Assembly: GCA_052400625.1 (NCBI GenBank)
Contig: JBQTGH010000009.1
Source: Thermophagus sp052400625
Lineage (GTDB): Bacteria; Bacteroidota; Bacteroidia; Bacteroidales; Marinilabiliaceae
Direction: 5' to 3' (one strand)
DNA: 64,000 bases
Shown: in pieces, positions 7,930 through 17,698 of the stretch
How the letters are laid out: every line of letters begins with the position of its first letter
How positions within the stretch are numbered: position 1 is the stretch's first letter
Notes under the pieces: model-generated
What the model saw: only the letters and a program-made list of their open reading frames with translations
Told to the model about the DNA's origin: nothing
Databases searched by the model: none
Program-made: the position numbers and the translations under genes

Positions 7930-9894
7930 CTAAAATCGCTCATAGTCACCGTCTTCATCAGAAAATTTATTTCGGTCAAACTTGCTGCTATCCCAATGAT
8001 CCTGAGTTTGGTCGGACGAATTATCTTTCCCGGACCATTTACTACTGCTTGGTTCCCCTTCCGAATTACCGAAACTACCAGAAGGACGATTTGCTTTTTT
8101 ATTTTCTTCGGAAACACCGACGCTGTCGGCATCTTCAAACCTAAAAACTGAAATGGCTTTTTCAAGTCGCTCAGACAATTTATCAATTCTTTGCGCAGCA
8201 GAACTGATTTCTTCCGAATTAGCAGCATTTCGTTGGGTAACCTGATTCAGTTGTTGCAAGGCATTATTGATTTGCTCAACACCTGTTAGCTGCTCAAGAG
8301 AAGCCACCGAAATTTCTTGAATCAGGCCTGCCGTTTTTTCAATTTCCGGGGTTAATTCCAATAACATTTCGCGGGCATCTCTCGAAGAAGAAATGGTTTT
8401 AGATGAGACATTGTTAATTTCATTGGCAGCTTGCTGACTCCTTTCTGCCAATTTTCTAACTTCTGCAGCCACAACGGCAAATCCACGACCTTCAACACCT
8501 GCTCTGGCGGCTTCTACCGCCGCATTCAACGCCAAGATATTTGTTTGAAACGCAATATCACCAATCACAGATATCTTAGAAGTGATTTCCTCCAGATACT
8601 CGGCCGCTTTTTCCGAGATATTATTGCTTACACTCATATCTTTTGCGGCTTTTTGGGCTATACCTTCTGTTTGTTTGGCATTATCACTGTTCTGTTGAAT
8701 GTTGGCATACATCTCTTCCATTGAAGAAGAAACCTCCTCTGCGGCGGAAGCTTGTTCACTGGCACCCTCCGCCAATTCAGATGATTCTTTCATCAAACTG
8801 GAGCTCGCATCAACCATCTCCTTGGCTCCTGCCCGAATATCTGCAATAACGGTTCTTAAATTTTTAACCATATTGTCCAGTGCAATGCTTAATCGCCCGA
8901 CTTCATCCTTTCGTTGGGTATCAAAACGGACAGAAAGATTTCCCGAAGATACTTTTTCTGCCAACCCAATTCCTTCTAATATGGGGTTAGCAATCGATGC
9001 AGGAAGATAAATGGCCAGTGCCAGACCTAACAACAACAAAATGATAAGCGCAAAAATTATTAACCGCTGCACCTTGTCCACAATCCGAGCACTTTGATTT
9101 CCCATTTCCAAGATATCCCCCTGTCCCATGTCGGTAATAGAACGAACCTCCCACATGATGTGTTTGGCTTTTTCAAAACGTTGTACTTCTGCAATACGGG
9201 CTTTCTGATAGCTCTCAATAAAGGATTTTGCCACAGAATAAAAAGACTCAAGTGACTCTTTCAAAGATTGCGGCAGATAAATGGACGAAATTTTATTGGC
9301 ATGGACGTTCAAATCCTCCAGTTCACTGTTTAAAGCAGTCGCTTCACGCCCAAAATCTTTAGCCTGAATCCTTCCCCAGATTCCCAAGGCTGTTCTTATC
9401 AGCCTCTGATAAGATAAATTTCCTCCATAATCTTCACCTGCCAAAACTAATGCTTCACCCGCCGCCCGTAATTGACTTCGATATTCTGATGCTTTGGATT
9501 GATAAGCTTTGTATTCGCCATATTTGGATGAATAATCTTCCAATGCCTCTTTCAACATTCCTAAATCTTCAATTCTTCCGGAATCCTCTTCAATCTCAAT
9601 TAAACCACTAAGGGCTAACTCTATCTGATCATAGTACCGTTCAAAAACAACATCAAAGTAGGGAATAGACGAAAAATCAAATGAGCGGTTCATTTCTGTC
9701 AATTTTCGCCAATTTTGATCAATTAAACTCGTCTCGTTCACGGTGGGAATATACTTTTCCGACAGATCCTTCACCCCCTTTCCGACACCAATTAAATTGT
9801 ATAGAGTAAAACCACCCATCATCAATGTGAGCAATAATACAGCTGCTAGACTCCCTCTAATTTTCGTGCTAATTTGCAGGTCTTTCCAATTCAT
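7930..9894 (-). CDS. Methyl-accepting chemotaxis protein
   Basis: Transmembrane chemoreceptor of 654 residues: first membrane helix about 12-34, a helical periplasmic sensor (4HB-like) to about 270, second helix about 273-297, HAMP about 298-350, then the long signalling hairpin. The tip (IAFQTNILALNAAVEAARAG ... EVRKLAERSQ) is canonical. After about residue 590 comes a polar Ser/Asn/Asp-rich linker ending in DYERF, which resembles the xWxxF pentapeptide used to tether CheR (NWETF in enteric receptors), with Tyr in place of Trp. No che genes are nearby. It is divergent from a xylose-binding-type lipoprotein, so indirect sugar sensing is possible but unproven. Confidence 0.95.
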   Translation of the reverse strand: MNWKDLQISTKIRGSLAAVLLLTLMMGGFTLYNLIGVGKGVKDLSEKYIPTVNETSLIDQNWRKLTEMNRSFDFSSIPYFDVVFERYYDQIELALSGLIEIEEDSGRIEDLGMLKEALEDYSSKYGEYKAYQSKASEYRSQLRAAGEALVLAGEDYGGNLSYQRLIRTALGIWGRIQAKDFGREATALNSELEDLNVHANKISSIYLPQSLKESLESFYSVAKSFIESYQKARIAEVQRFEKAKHIMWEVRSITDMGQGDILEMGNQSARIVDKVQRLIIFALIILLLLGLALAIYLPASIANPILEGIGLAEKVSSGNLSVRFDTQRKDEVGRLSIALDNMVKNLRTVIADIRAGAKEMVDASSSLMKESSELAEGASEQASAAEEVSSSMEEMYANIQQNSDNAKQTEGIAQKAAKDMSVSNNISEKAAEYLEEITSKISVIGDIAFQTNILALNAAVEAARAGVEGRGFAVVAAEVRKLAERSQQAANEINNVSSKTISSSRDAREMLLELTPEIEKTAGLIQEISVASLEQLTGVEQINNALQQLNQVTQRNAANSEEISSAAQRIDKLSERLEKAISVFRFEDADSVGVSEENKKANRPSGSFGNSEGEPSSSKWSGKDNSSDQTQDHWDSSKFDRNKFSDEDGDYERF

Positions 9895-10059
9895 AATATG
9901 TTCTTATATATTATATTACTATCAACGTATCTCAAATTTTCTTCAAGCAGAAGTAATTTAAAATGCGTTTCAAAAGTTTAAAAAAATATCATTCATTTCA
10001 AAACAAAGCGCTAAAAAAAACGTAATGTAGCTATCTTTGAATTGTTTTCATTAGCATAT

Positions 10060-10156
10060 GATTTACTTAAAACATTGGTCTAATGGAACTCACATAACAA
10101 TAGTTTTATACATGCCCATGTGTGGTCATTTAAATTGACCATGCTCGTTTCATTCG
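10060..10156 (+). repeat. Dispersed intergenic element, copy 2
   Basis: Contains ATTGGTCTAATGGAACTCAC, TTTTATACATG and, at the right end, GACCATGCTCGTTTCATT, in the order shared by all copies. It lies in the roughly 400-base gap between the chemoreceptor and the sugar-binding lipoprotein, and occupies the middle of that gap. Confidence 0.75.
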
Positions 10157-10298
10157 ATAAAAATAAAATATATCACTAACCGAATGAAGTTTGGATGACA
10201 GTTCTAAATTATATTTTTTAAATGATAAAGCATGTCATGTCCATTTCAATTAGTATATTTCACAGTTGGTAAATAAAAAGTCTAAACAAGTTAGAACG

Positions 10299-11309
10299 AT
10301 GAAAAGAATTACAACAATTACTTTTTTTGTCTTTATACTTATTGTTATCCTTTCTGGTTGCGAAAAAAAGGAACAAATAAAAATTGGATTTCTGTATAGT
10401 TCTGATGTAACCATCCGATTTAATAAAGAGAGCAAATTTTTTAAAGAACGCGCAGAAGCACTTGGAGCAGGTGTAATCGTAGACCATGCCAATGACAATG
10501 ATGCACTCCAGTATGACAATGCGATCAAGATGATGGATCAGGGCATCGATCTTCTTGCACTTATTGCCGTAAATGTCAATACGGCCGAGAATATCGTCAA
10601 AGAAGCCAAAGCAAGAGATATTCCTGTATTGGCCTACAATCGGTTAATTTTAAATTGTGATCTGGATGTTTATATTTCCGGCAATAATGAGCAATTGGGA
10701 AAAGACATGGCCGGTTATGTGGTAAAACAAAGGCCTAAGGGGAATTATGTCATTCTTGGGGGAGACCGATTTGACCGAAATGCAGTTGAATTAATGGCAT
10801 CAATTGATAAAACCCTAAAACCGCACATCGAATCAGGGAATATTAATGTATTGTATAAAACTTATATTGAGAATTGGAATCCTGATCATGCAGCATTTGA
10901 ACTGGATCAACTTTTATCTTCTTATCCCCAATCCATTGATGCTGTTATTTCTTGTTTTGACGGAATGTCTGTCAGTTGTATTAATGTATTGAAAAAATAT
11001 GGCCTGGATGGGCAAGTCATCATTACCGGACAGGATGCTCAACTCGAATCATGCAGAAAAATCATTGAAGGAACCCAGCATATTACCCTTTATCACCCCT
11101 TAAAAGAAATCGCCTATAAAGCTGCTGAAGTTGCCATCGATATCGTTAACGAAGAGAACCTGAATGAGAAATATGACATTGCTTACGTGAATAATGGTTA
11201 CAAAGATGTCCCGACTGTTCAAATCAGTTCTATTCCAGTTACCCGGGAAAATATCGATGAAGTTTTAATTGAAAGCGGATTTTACAAACGATCTGAGATA
11301 TATCAATAA
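10299..11309 (+). CDS. Xylose-binding-type periplasmic lipoprotein (orphan)
   Basis: Substrate-binding protein of the XylF/PBP1 sugar family. The ATG at 10299 gives a lipoprotein signal MKRITTITFFVFILIVILSG followed by Cys21. A TTG 11 codons upstream would add a hydrophilic stretch and is less likely. Family landmarks: DVTIRFNKESKFF near the start, QGIDLLALIAVNVNTAENIV, IPVLAYNRLILNCDLDVYIS, NYVILGGDRFDRNA, ISCFDGMSVSCINVL and ITGQDAQLESC. Classical XylF works with XylG/XylH, but no ABC ATPase or permease gene is adjacent. It may therefore serve as a sensor partner, or use a transporter encoded elsewhere. Confidence 0.85.
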   Translation: MKRITTITFFVFILIVILSGCEKKEQIKIGFLYSSDVTIRFNKESKFFKERAEALGAGVIVDHANDNDALQYDNAIKMMDQGIDLLALIAVNVNTAENIVKEAKARDIPVLAYNRLILNCDLDVYISGNNEQLGKDMAGYVVKQRPKGNYVILGGDRFDRNAVELMASIDKTLKPHIESGNINVLYKTYIENWNPDHAAFELDQLLSSYPQSIDAVISCFDGMSVSCINVLKKYGLDGQVIITGQDAQLESCRKIIEGTQHITLYHPLKEIAYKAAEVAIDIVNEENLNEKYDIAYVNNGYKDVPTVQISSIPVTRENIDEVLIESGFYKRSEIYQ

Positions 11310-11341
11310 CCCAAAGACAAATTAAAGAATTGCACAATTTC

Positions 11342-11387
11342 ACAACCCCTTATAGAGCGATCGGTAGTCAAGCTTATAAGGGGTTGT
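11342..11387. terminator. Stem-loop after the sugar-binding lipoprotein gene
   Basis: 13-bp perfect stem (ACAACCCCTTATA with its complement) around a 20-base loop, about 35 bases after the stop codon. There is no long U-tract, so it may act as an RNA 3'-end stabiliser or a weak terminator. The rest of the gap to 11678 shows no repeat or gene. Confidence 0.65.
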
Positions 11388-11678
11388 TGCCGAAATAGAC
11401 AACAGCCATTCCGGCTTATCCTTCCTCCTCTCCACCCCTGTGGCTTCAACAATAGTTCCACTACACTTCAGAAACCAATTATTGTGCTTCAGCAATTGTT
11501 TTTATATCTTCAATCTCTGCAACCATATCTTTACGAATTGAAATCATTTTAATCTTCGGTCTAACAGAAAGATAAACTCAAAACAACCAAAAAGGATTTC
11601 CACACATTTTCAAAAGAATATTTAACGAAAACCAGGAGCGATTGGTTGGCTCGTGCAACTTTTAATTAGAGCAGAACA

Positions 11679-12755
11679 ATGAACAGAATTATCATTTCAT
11701 CCAAATTTTTACTGTTTTTTGTAATTCTCACAGTAACTGCCTGTTCAGGGAAGAGTTTAGAACAGCGATCTTCGGTACCGGTTGCAAAAACAGATCGAGT
11801 AACACACCACCACAATTTTTTGACCAAAAGTTATCCGGCACGAATAAAAACGTCTTCCGATATAAGGCTATCCTTCAGAGTTGCTGGCCCCATTATTAAA
11901 GTATTGGTAGATGAAGGTGATTTCGTCAAAAAAGGTGATTTGATTGCTCAACTGGATCCACGAGATTATGAACTACAACTAAAAGGAACAGAAGCAAAAT
12001 ATCAGGAAGTTAAAGCTGAAGTGGAAAGAATTACTGCGCTCTACAAAAAGGGAAAAGTCTCCGATAATGACTATGACAAAGCAGTCTCAGGCCTTAAACA
12101 AATCACGGCATTATATAAATCCCACAAGAATTCTCTAACCGACACGAAATTAACAGCTCCTTTTTCCGGTACCATTACGAAAGTATTCTTTGAAGAAGGG
12201 GAGACGGTTGATGCAGGCATGCCTATCGTTTCCCTATCAGATACCAAAAAGCTTGAAATAATTGTTCATCTGCCGGCCGAGGACTACCTAAAAAAAGAAA
12301 GTTTTATAACCTTTACCTGCCAAAACATCCACCATCCGGAACAAGAATGGCCTTTAACGCTAAAAGGGATGGTGGCTCAAAGCAATGTAAACGGTTTATA
12401 TCCTGCTTACTTTCAATTATCTGAATCTTCTGATAAGAATTTGCTTCCCGGAATGAGTGTCAGGGTGATCATCCACTACAAATCGGATCAGGGAGATTAC
12501 TTTTCAGTTCCATCAACTGCTGTGTTTAGAAAAAATGGGAAAGCACATATTTGGAAAGTGGATACCACCAATTATACGATCAAAGCTGTCCCGGTTAACA
12601 TCCATCGAATTGATAACAAAGGAAATGCAATCATTAACTCTCCGCTAATTCCAAACGATATAATAGTAAGCAAAGGAGTTCATTCTCTGCGTGAAGGGGA
12701 TAAAATTAGAGAGTTAAAACCTCCGTCCAAAAGTAATATTGGAAATTTATTATAA
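11679..12755 (+). CDS. RND efflux periplasmic adaptor (membrane fusion protein), lipoprotein
   Basis: Bridges the inner-membrane pump and the outer-membrane channel. A lipoprotein signal ends at Cys22 (LTVTACSGK). The HlyD/AcrA layout is visible: first lipoyl half IKVLVDEGDFVKKGDLIAQL, an unusually short helical hairpin (about residues 95-145), second lipoyl half TKLTAPFSGTITKVFFEEGE, then the beta-barrel and membrane-proximal parts. The 358 residues are normal for this family. First gene of an adaptor-pump-channel set. The pump follows after about 170 bases, which is a long gap for such an operon and could hold a second promoter. Confidence 0.93.
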   Translation: MNRIIISSKFLLFFVILTVTACSGKSLEQRSSVPVAKTDRVTHHHNFLTKSYPARIKTSSDIRLSFRVAGPIIKVLVDEGDFVKKGDLIAQLDPRDYELQLKGTEAKYQEVKAEVERITALYKKGKVSDNDYDKAVSGLKQITALYKSHKNSLTDTKLTAPFSGTITKVFFEEGETVDAGMPIVSLSDTKKLEIIVHLPAEDYLKKESFITFTCQNIHHPEQEWPLTLKGMVAQSNVNGLYPAYFQLSESSDKNLLPGMSVRVIIHYKSDQGDYFSVPSTAVFRKNGKAHIWKVDTTNYTIKAVPVNIHRIDNKGNAIINSPLIPNDIIVSKGVHSLREGDKIRELKPPSKSNIGNLL

Positions 12756-12925
12756 ATAGTATTCAAAATAACATGGTCTAAGTTTTCATTCCTACTGTCC
12801 ATGTCGGGAAAAATCTTACAAAAACTTTGATATGCTGCTTCACCCTGACAGAACTTCTCAACCCTAGGATTTATATACCGCTCAAAATTGAACATTAAAC
12901 AATTAAAATTAACCAGCAATCAACC

Positions 12926-15900
12926 ATGACGGAATTTGCTTTTAGACATAAAACCTTGTTTTATTTTTTCCTCATTGTACTTGCCATAGGTGGAATACTC
13001 TCCTTTCAATCGATGAGCAAACTGGAAGATCCTGAAATAAAAGTAAAGCAAGCACTGGTTGTAACAGTGTACCCCGGCGCCTCAGCACATGAGGTAGAAA
13101 TGGAAGTAACCGATGTTCTGGAAAAAGCAATTGATACAATGGGGGACATAAAACAAATTGAGTCCCGATCCGAATCAGACTATTCAGAGATTACGGTTGA
13201 ATTGGATCCGACTGTAAACCCTGATGAAATTGAACAGAAATGGGACATCCTTAGAAGAAAGGTTACCAAAGCCGTTTCCGACCTTCCATCAGGGGCACAA
13301 ACACCCATTGTTGTAGATGATTTTGGTGATGTCTACGGTTTGTTTTATGCCTTAACCTCTGACGGTTTCTCTTACGAAGAGATGCACCAGTATGCCATGC
13401 TGGTAAAAAAAGAATTGGAGAATTTACCTGACGTCAAACGCGTTGAAATCTATGGGGATCGCCCACCACGCATTAATATCAAAATAAAGCAAGACAGGAT
13501 GGCTAATTTGGGGATCCACCCAGTCGAAGTATTGAAAACGCTTAATGATCAAAATAAAGTAGTTTATGCCGGCTATTTTAATGCCGGTGATGAACGCATC
13601 AGAATAGACGTAAGCGAAGATTTCCATGATTTGGACGATATCCGCAATCTCATTATTCAAGGTCACGAAAACGATCAGGTAAAGCTTGGAGACATCGCCG
13701 AGGTGGAAAAAACTCTTGCTGCCCCCTATCGAGAAGCCATGCGTTTTAATACCCATACCGCTTTAGGTATTTCCATTGCCATGCAATCGGGGAAAAACAT
13801 CATCGCACTGGGAAAAACAGTTGACGAAAAACTATCATATTTAAAAAATCAACGTATTCCCCAAGGCATCGATTTCAAAAAAGTATTTTTTCAACCCGAA
13901 AAAGTTGAAGCTGCTATTTCCACCTTCATGTTTAATTTGGCACAATCGGTAGCAATTGTTGTAATCATCCTTATGATCGCCATGGGCTGGAGAAGCGGCT
14001 ACATCATTGGCTGTGTTCTGCTGCTCACCATCCTCGGCTCATTCGTGGTACTCAAACTTTTTAACGGCACCCTCCAGCGAGTTTCACTGGCATCCCTGAT
14101 TGTTGCCATGGGAATGTTGGTCGACAATGCCATCGTTATTATTGATGGAATACTCATTGACTTGCAAAACGGCATAGAAAAGAAAAAAGCGCTGGTCAAT
14201 ACTGCCCGGAAAACGGCATGGCCATTGCTTGGTGCCACACTAATTGCCATATTTGCCTTTCTACCCATATTCCTCTCTCCCGACACTTCAGGCGAATACG
14301 TTCGAGACCTATTTATTGTGCTTGCTGTATCTTTGTTGTTGAGTTGGATTCTGGCTTTGACGCAGGCACCTCTAATGGCCAACAAACAATTCAACCACAT
14401 CCAAAAATCAAGAGAAAACGATAAAAAACCTTACAGCGGGAAAATATATCTCCTTCATAGGAAATCATTAAGCTACCTTCTTTATCACAAGGCTTTAGCC
14501 ATCATCATTGTATCTATATTAATGCTTGCTAGTGCCTTGTTATTCCCGCTTATACCTCAAACCTTTTTCCCTGATCTAAGCTACAACCAACTATATATTG
14601 AATACCAAATGCCAGCCGGAACACGAATTGAAACAGTAGATAAGGATTTGTCAAAAATAGAAAAGTATCTTCTCTCACAGCCCGAAATAATCAATGTTAC
14701 TACCAGCATTGGGGGCACCCCTTCCCGCTACAACCTTGTTCGTTCCATCGCCGAGCCATCCATGAGCTACGGGGAACTCATCGTTGATTTCTCCGACGAA
14801 AAAAAACTAAAAGAAAAAATACCGGAAATACAATCGTACCTCACCAATCATTATCCACAGGCTTATGCGCGGGTAAAACGGTACAATCTGATGTATAAGA
14901 AATTTCCCATTGAGGTAATGTTTACAGGTCCTGATCCGGCAGTATTAAAAGACCTTTCTCTACAGGCAAAAACTATTATGGAAGAGGAGCCGAGCGCCGT
15001 TTTGGTTACCCACAACTGGGAACCTGCATCTAAAGTTTTGGTGGCACAATACCATCAGGAGATGGCACGAAGGGCTGGACTCTCTCGTCCAGACATTGCG
15101 TTGTCACTGCTGACGGCCACCGAAGGCCTTCCCATCGGCACTTTTTATGAAGGAACGCGTGCCATTCCCATATATGTAAAAAGTATCGGTAATAATGGAA
15201 AACAAGTAGACAATCTGGAAACAGCTCCGGCCTTTAGTACTCTTCCTTCCATGAGTAGTCTGGATCCAAAATCTATGAATGAAGTGTTTATGGGAATCAC
15301 CTCATACCGGGATATCTTGGAGTCAACCTTTGGTGCAATTCCAATGAATCAGGCAGTAAAAAGCATTGATGTGGCATGGGAAGAGCCTGTCGTACGTCGA
15401 TTCAACGGTCAAAGGGCTATCAAAGCCCAATGTAACCCAGCACCGGGACTCACCGCCGATGATGTCAGGAGTCGTATCAAAGACAAAATCGAGTCCATTC
15501 AACTGCCGGAAGGGTATAAGCTGGAGTGGCAGGGTGAATTCCAGGCCAGTTCCGAATCGCAACAATACCTATTCATGTATCTTCCCCTTGCCATCGTGCT
15601 GATGATTGCTGTGCTATTAGCCCTCTTTAACGATTACAAGAAACCCCTGATCATCATTCTCAGCCTGCCACTGGCTTTTATCGGAATTGTCATGGGAATG
15701 CTTCTGACAGGCAAAGAGTTTGGATTCGTCGCTATTGTGGGGGCCCTGGGACTTATGGGAATGATGATAAAAAACGGAGTGGTACTGCTGGACGAAGTAA
15801 TGCTACAGCTCAATCAAAAAAAAGCACCTTTTATTGCTTTGATGGATGCTTCCACCTCCCGATTGCGACCTGTAATGATGGCTTCACTCACTACCATCAT

Positions 15901-16075
15901 GGGGATGATACCTCTCATCAACGATGATATGTTTGGTTCAATGGCGGTCACCATGATGTCAGGGTTGTTAATTGGAAGCCTTATAACCCTCATGATGGTA
16001 CCTGTTTTATACGCCATATTTTTCCATGTTATCCATCCTTTAAGTAAACAAGCAAGCAAACAAAAAAAAGGTTAA
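12926..16075 (+). CDS. RND efflux pump, AcrB/MdtB-like inner-membrane transporter
   Basis: Proton-driven exporter of 1049 residues with the two-fold RND plan: a membrane helix at residues 9-28, a large periplasmic loop, six helices about 335-545, then the repeat of this plan in the second half. Seen motifs include VYPGASAHEVEMEVTDVLEK in the first porter domain and GMLVDNAIVIIDGI in the helix 4 region carrying the proton-relay Asp pair (VDNA). The second-half counterpart is GMMIKNGVVLLDE. The pump belongs to the less characterised group of HAE1-like RNDs. Drug specificity cannot be inferred. The channel gene starts 4 bases after its stop. Confidence 0.95.
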   Translation: MTEFAFRHKTLFYFFLIVLAIGGILSFQSMSKLEDPEIKVKQALVVTVYPGASAHEVEMEVTDVLEKAIDTMGDIKQIESRSESDYSEITVELDPTVNPDEIEQKWDILRRKVTKAVSDLPSGAQTPIVVDDFGDVYGLFYALTSDGFSYEEMHQYAMLVKKELENLPDVKRVEIYGDRPPRINIKIKQDRMANLGIHPVEVLKTLNDQNKVVYAGYFNAGDERIRIDVSEDFHDLDDIRNLIIQGHENDQVKLGDIAEVEKTLAAPYREAMRFNTHTALGISIAMQSGKNIIALGKTVDEKLSYLKNQRIPQGIDFKKVFFQPEKVEAAISTFMFNLAQSVAIVVIILMIAMGWRSGYIIGCVLLLTILGSFVVLKLFNGTLQRVSLASLIVAMGMLVDNAIVIIDGILIDLQNGIEKKKALVNTARKTAWPLLGATLIAIFAFLPIFLSPDTSGEYVRDLFIVLAVSLLLSWILALTQAPLMANKQFNHIQKSRENDKKPYSGKIYLLHRKSLSYLLYHKALAIIIVSILMLASALLFPLIPQTFFPDLSYNQLYIEYQMPAGTRIETVDKDLSKIEKYLLSQPEIINVTTSIGGTPSRYNLVRSIAEPSMSYGELIVDFSDEKKLKEKIPEIQSYLTNHYPQAYARVKRYNLMYKKFPIEVMFTGPDPAVLKDLSLQAKTIMEEEPSAVLVTHNWEPASKVLVAQYHQEMARRAGLSRPDIALSLLTATEGLPIGTFYEGTRAIPIYVKSIGNNGKQVDNLETAPAFSTLPSMSSLDPKSMNEVFMGITSYRDILESTFGAIPMNQAVKSIDVAWEEPVVRRFNGQRAIKAQCNPAPGLTADDVRSRIKDKIESIQLPEGYKLEWQGEFQASSESQQYLFMYLPLAIVLMIAVLLALFNDYKKPLIIILSLPLAFIGIVMGMLLTGKEFGFVAIVGALGLMGMMIKNGVVLLDEVMLQLNQKKAPFIALMDASTSRLRPVMMASLTTIMGMIPLINDDMFGSMAVTMMSGLLIGSLITLMMVPVLYAIFFHVIHPLSKQASKQKKG

Positions 16076-16079
16076 AACA

Positions 16080-17504
16080 ATGAAGCAGGTCATACTATAC
16101 TTTATACTATTTTCCGCCATTGTATCTGCCGGGGCACAGGTAACACTGAATCGTCAACAATGTCGTGAAATGGCTCTGGATTATTCAAAAACGATCCAAT
16201 TATCCCAGAATCAATACAATCAAGCCAAATTGGTTCAAAAAATAGCAAAATCCGGTTTCTTCCCTAAAATTGAAGCATCGGGATCCTATTTTTACAAACC
16301 TGATGCCTTGGAATACTCATTGGATGGAGGTTACTTACCCACCTATCTGCCCGATTCCAATGGCGATGGAATACCTGATCCCAATATCGCGACCAATGTA
16401 GATGGGACCCCAATTATAGGGGTGGACAACAATCCCATATTTAATATGTATGCTTTCTTGCCCGATATAAATATCAATTTGGATATGAAAGGTATCTCAA
16501 TGGCAGGGATTGAATTGCAGCAACCCATATATGCTGGGGGAAAAATTAGGGCTGCAAATAGAATGGCTAAAACAGGCATCAAAATAGCTGATTTACAAAT
16601 TGAAAAAAACAGAGCAGAAGTTCTGGCACAGACCGATCAGGCATTCTTTCAACTGGTATCAATAAAAGCCAAAAAAAAATCAGCAATACGTTATAAAATA
16701 CTGCTCGACTCTCTAGTTTCAGACCTTCAAGATGCAATGGATGAAGGCATGGCAACGAAAAACGATCTTCTTAAAGTGCTGGTAAAAAGAAATGAGGCTA
16801 TTCTCATGGTTCAAAAAGCGCAAAACGGAGAGACCCTTGCCAAAATGAATCTTTGCAGAATCATTGGACTTCCTTTGAAAGCAGACATTGCGATTCCGAG
16901 AATCCAAACAGATTCACTTTCCAACTTGTTTTTACCCGACAAGGAAAATTTCGATCCCCATGAACGACCGGAACTTAAAATGCTTCATAAAACTATTGAG
17001 GTTAAAGAATTTGAAGCGAAAATGGCCCGAGCAGGGATGTTACCCCAACTAGGTATCTCTGCAGGTTATCACTATTTTTCAGGTCTTGAGTTTAATGGAC
17101 AGGCCACTGATGAAATGTCATTCATTGCATTGGCATCTGTTAAAATACCCGTTTTCAAATGGTTTGAAGAAAGAAACAAACTATCAAAGGCAAAACTGGA
17201 ACAGAAGGCTGTCCAACTGCAACTGGAAGAGGTCGAAAAACTTCTTCAATTAGAAATAGCACAAGCAAAGTTCAACCTAGAAGACGCCATTAAACGATGG
17301 GAACTAACCTCTTCTGCCTTAAAACAAGCTACAGAAAACTGGGAAACCAGTCATCAGCAATTTGAAGCAGGACTGGAACCCCTTGTCAATTTACTTGAAG
17401 CTCAAGCACAATGGCAGCAGGCACAAAGTGATCATATTGATGCCCAAACCGCTGTAAAACTGATGGAGACAGAATATTTAAAGGCGGTAGGGAAACTAAA
17501 TTAA
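16080..17504 (+). CDS. TolC-like outer-membrane efflux channel
   Basis: Outer-membrane factor of the RND system. The 474 residues begin with a signal peptide (MKQVILYFILFSAIVSAGAQ) and show the two OEP repeats: long amphipathic helices (KTIQLSQNQYNQAKLVQKIA ... and KLEQKAVQLQLEEVEKLLQL ...) alternating with barrel strands. A Asp/Pro/Asn-rich insert (SNGDGIPDPNIATNVDGTP, about residues 97-125) lies where the first extracellular loop should be. It looks like a calcium-binding-type loop and is not usual for TolC. Position directly after the pump gene supports a tripartite efflux system. Confidence 0.93.
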   Translation: MKQVILYFILFSAIVSAGAQVTLNRQQCREMALDYSKTIQLSQNQYNQAKLVQKIAKSGFFPKIEASGSYFYKPDALEYSLDGGYLPTYLPDSNGDGIPDPNIATNVDGTPIIGVDNNPIFNMYAFLPDININLDMKGISMAGIELQQPIYAGGKIRAANRMAKTGIKIADLQIEKNRAEVLAQTDQAFFQLVSIKAKKKSAIRYKILLDSLVSDLQDAMDEGMATKNDLLKVLVKRNEAILMVQKAQNGETLAKMNLCRIIGLPLKADIAIPRIQTDSLSNLFLPDKENFDPHERPELKMLHKTIEVKEFEAKMARAGMLPQLGISAGYHYFSGLEFNGQATDEMSFIALASVKIPVFKWFEERNKLSKAKLEQKAVQLQLEEVEKLLQLEIAQAKFNLEDAIKRWELTSSALKQATENWETSHQQFEAGLEPLVNLLEAQAQWQQAQSDHIDAQTAVKLMETEYLKAVGKLN

Positions 17505-17698
17505 CACGAATATGAAAACTAAAGACAATCATATGACAACCAACTCACCATCAAGATTAACCACTTAAACAGACCCTATTTCTATAATTTTTGCAAGTTG
17601 CCACCATCAAAACAGATTTTTACCTATTTTGAAGCCACAATTCACTTTTTCATTGAAGCCATCGAATTCATAAGATAACACCATTAAACCAAAGAATA

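Noticed and set aside
7854..9010. Open frames antisense to the chemoreceptor gene
   Set aside because: They are explained by the codon pattern of the chemoreceptor signalling domain. No family match was seen, and one overlaps the terminator.
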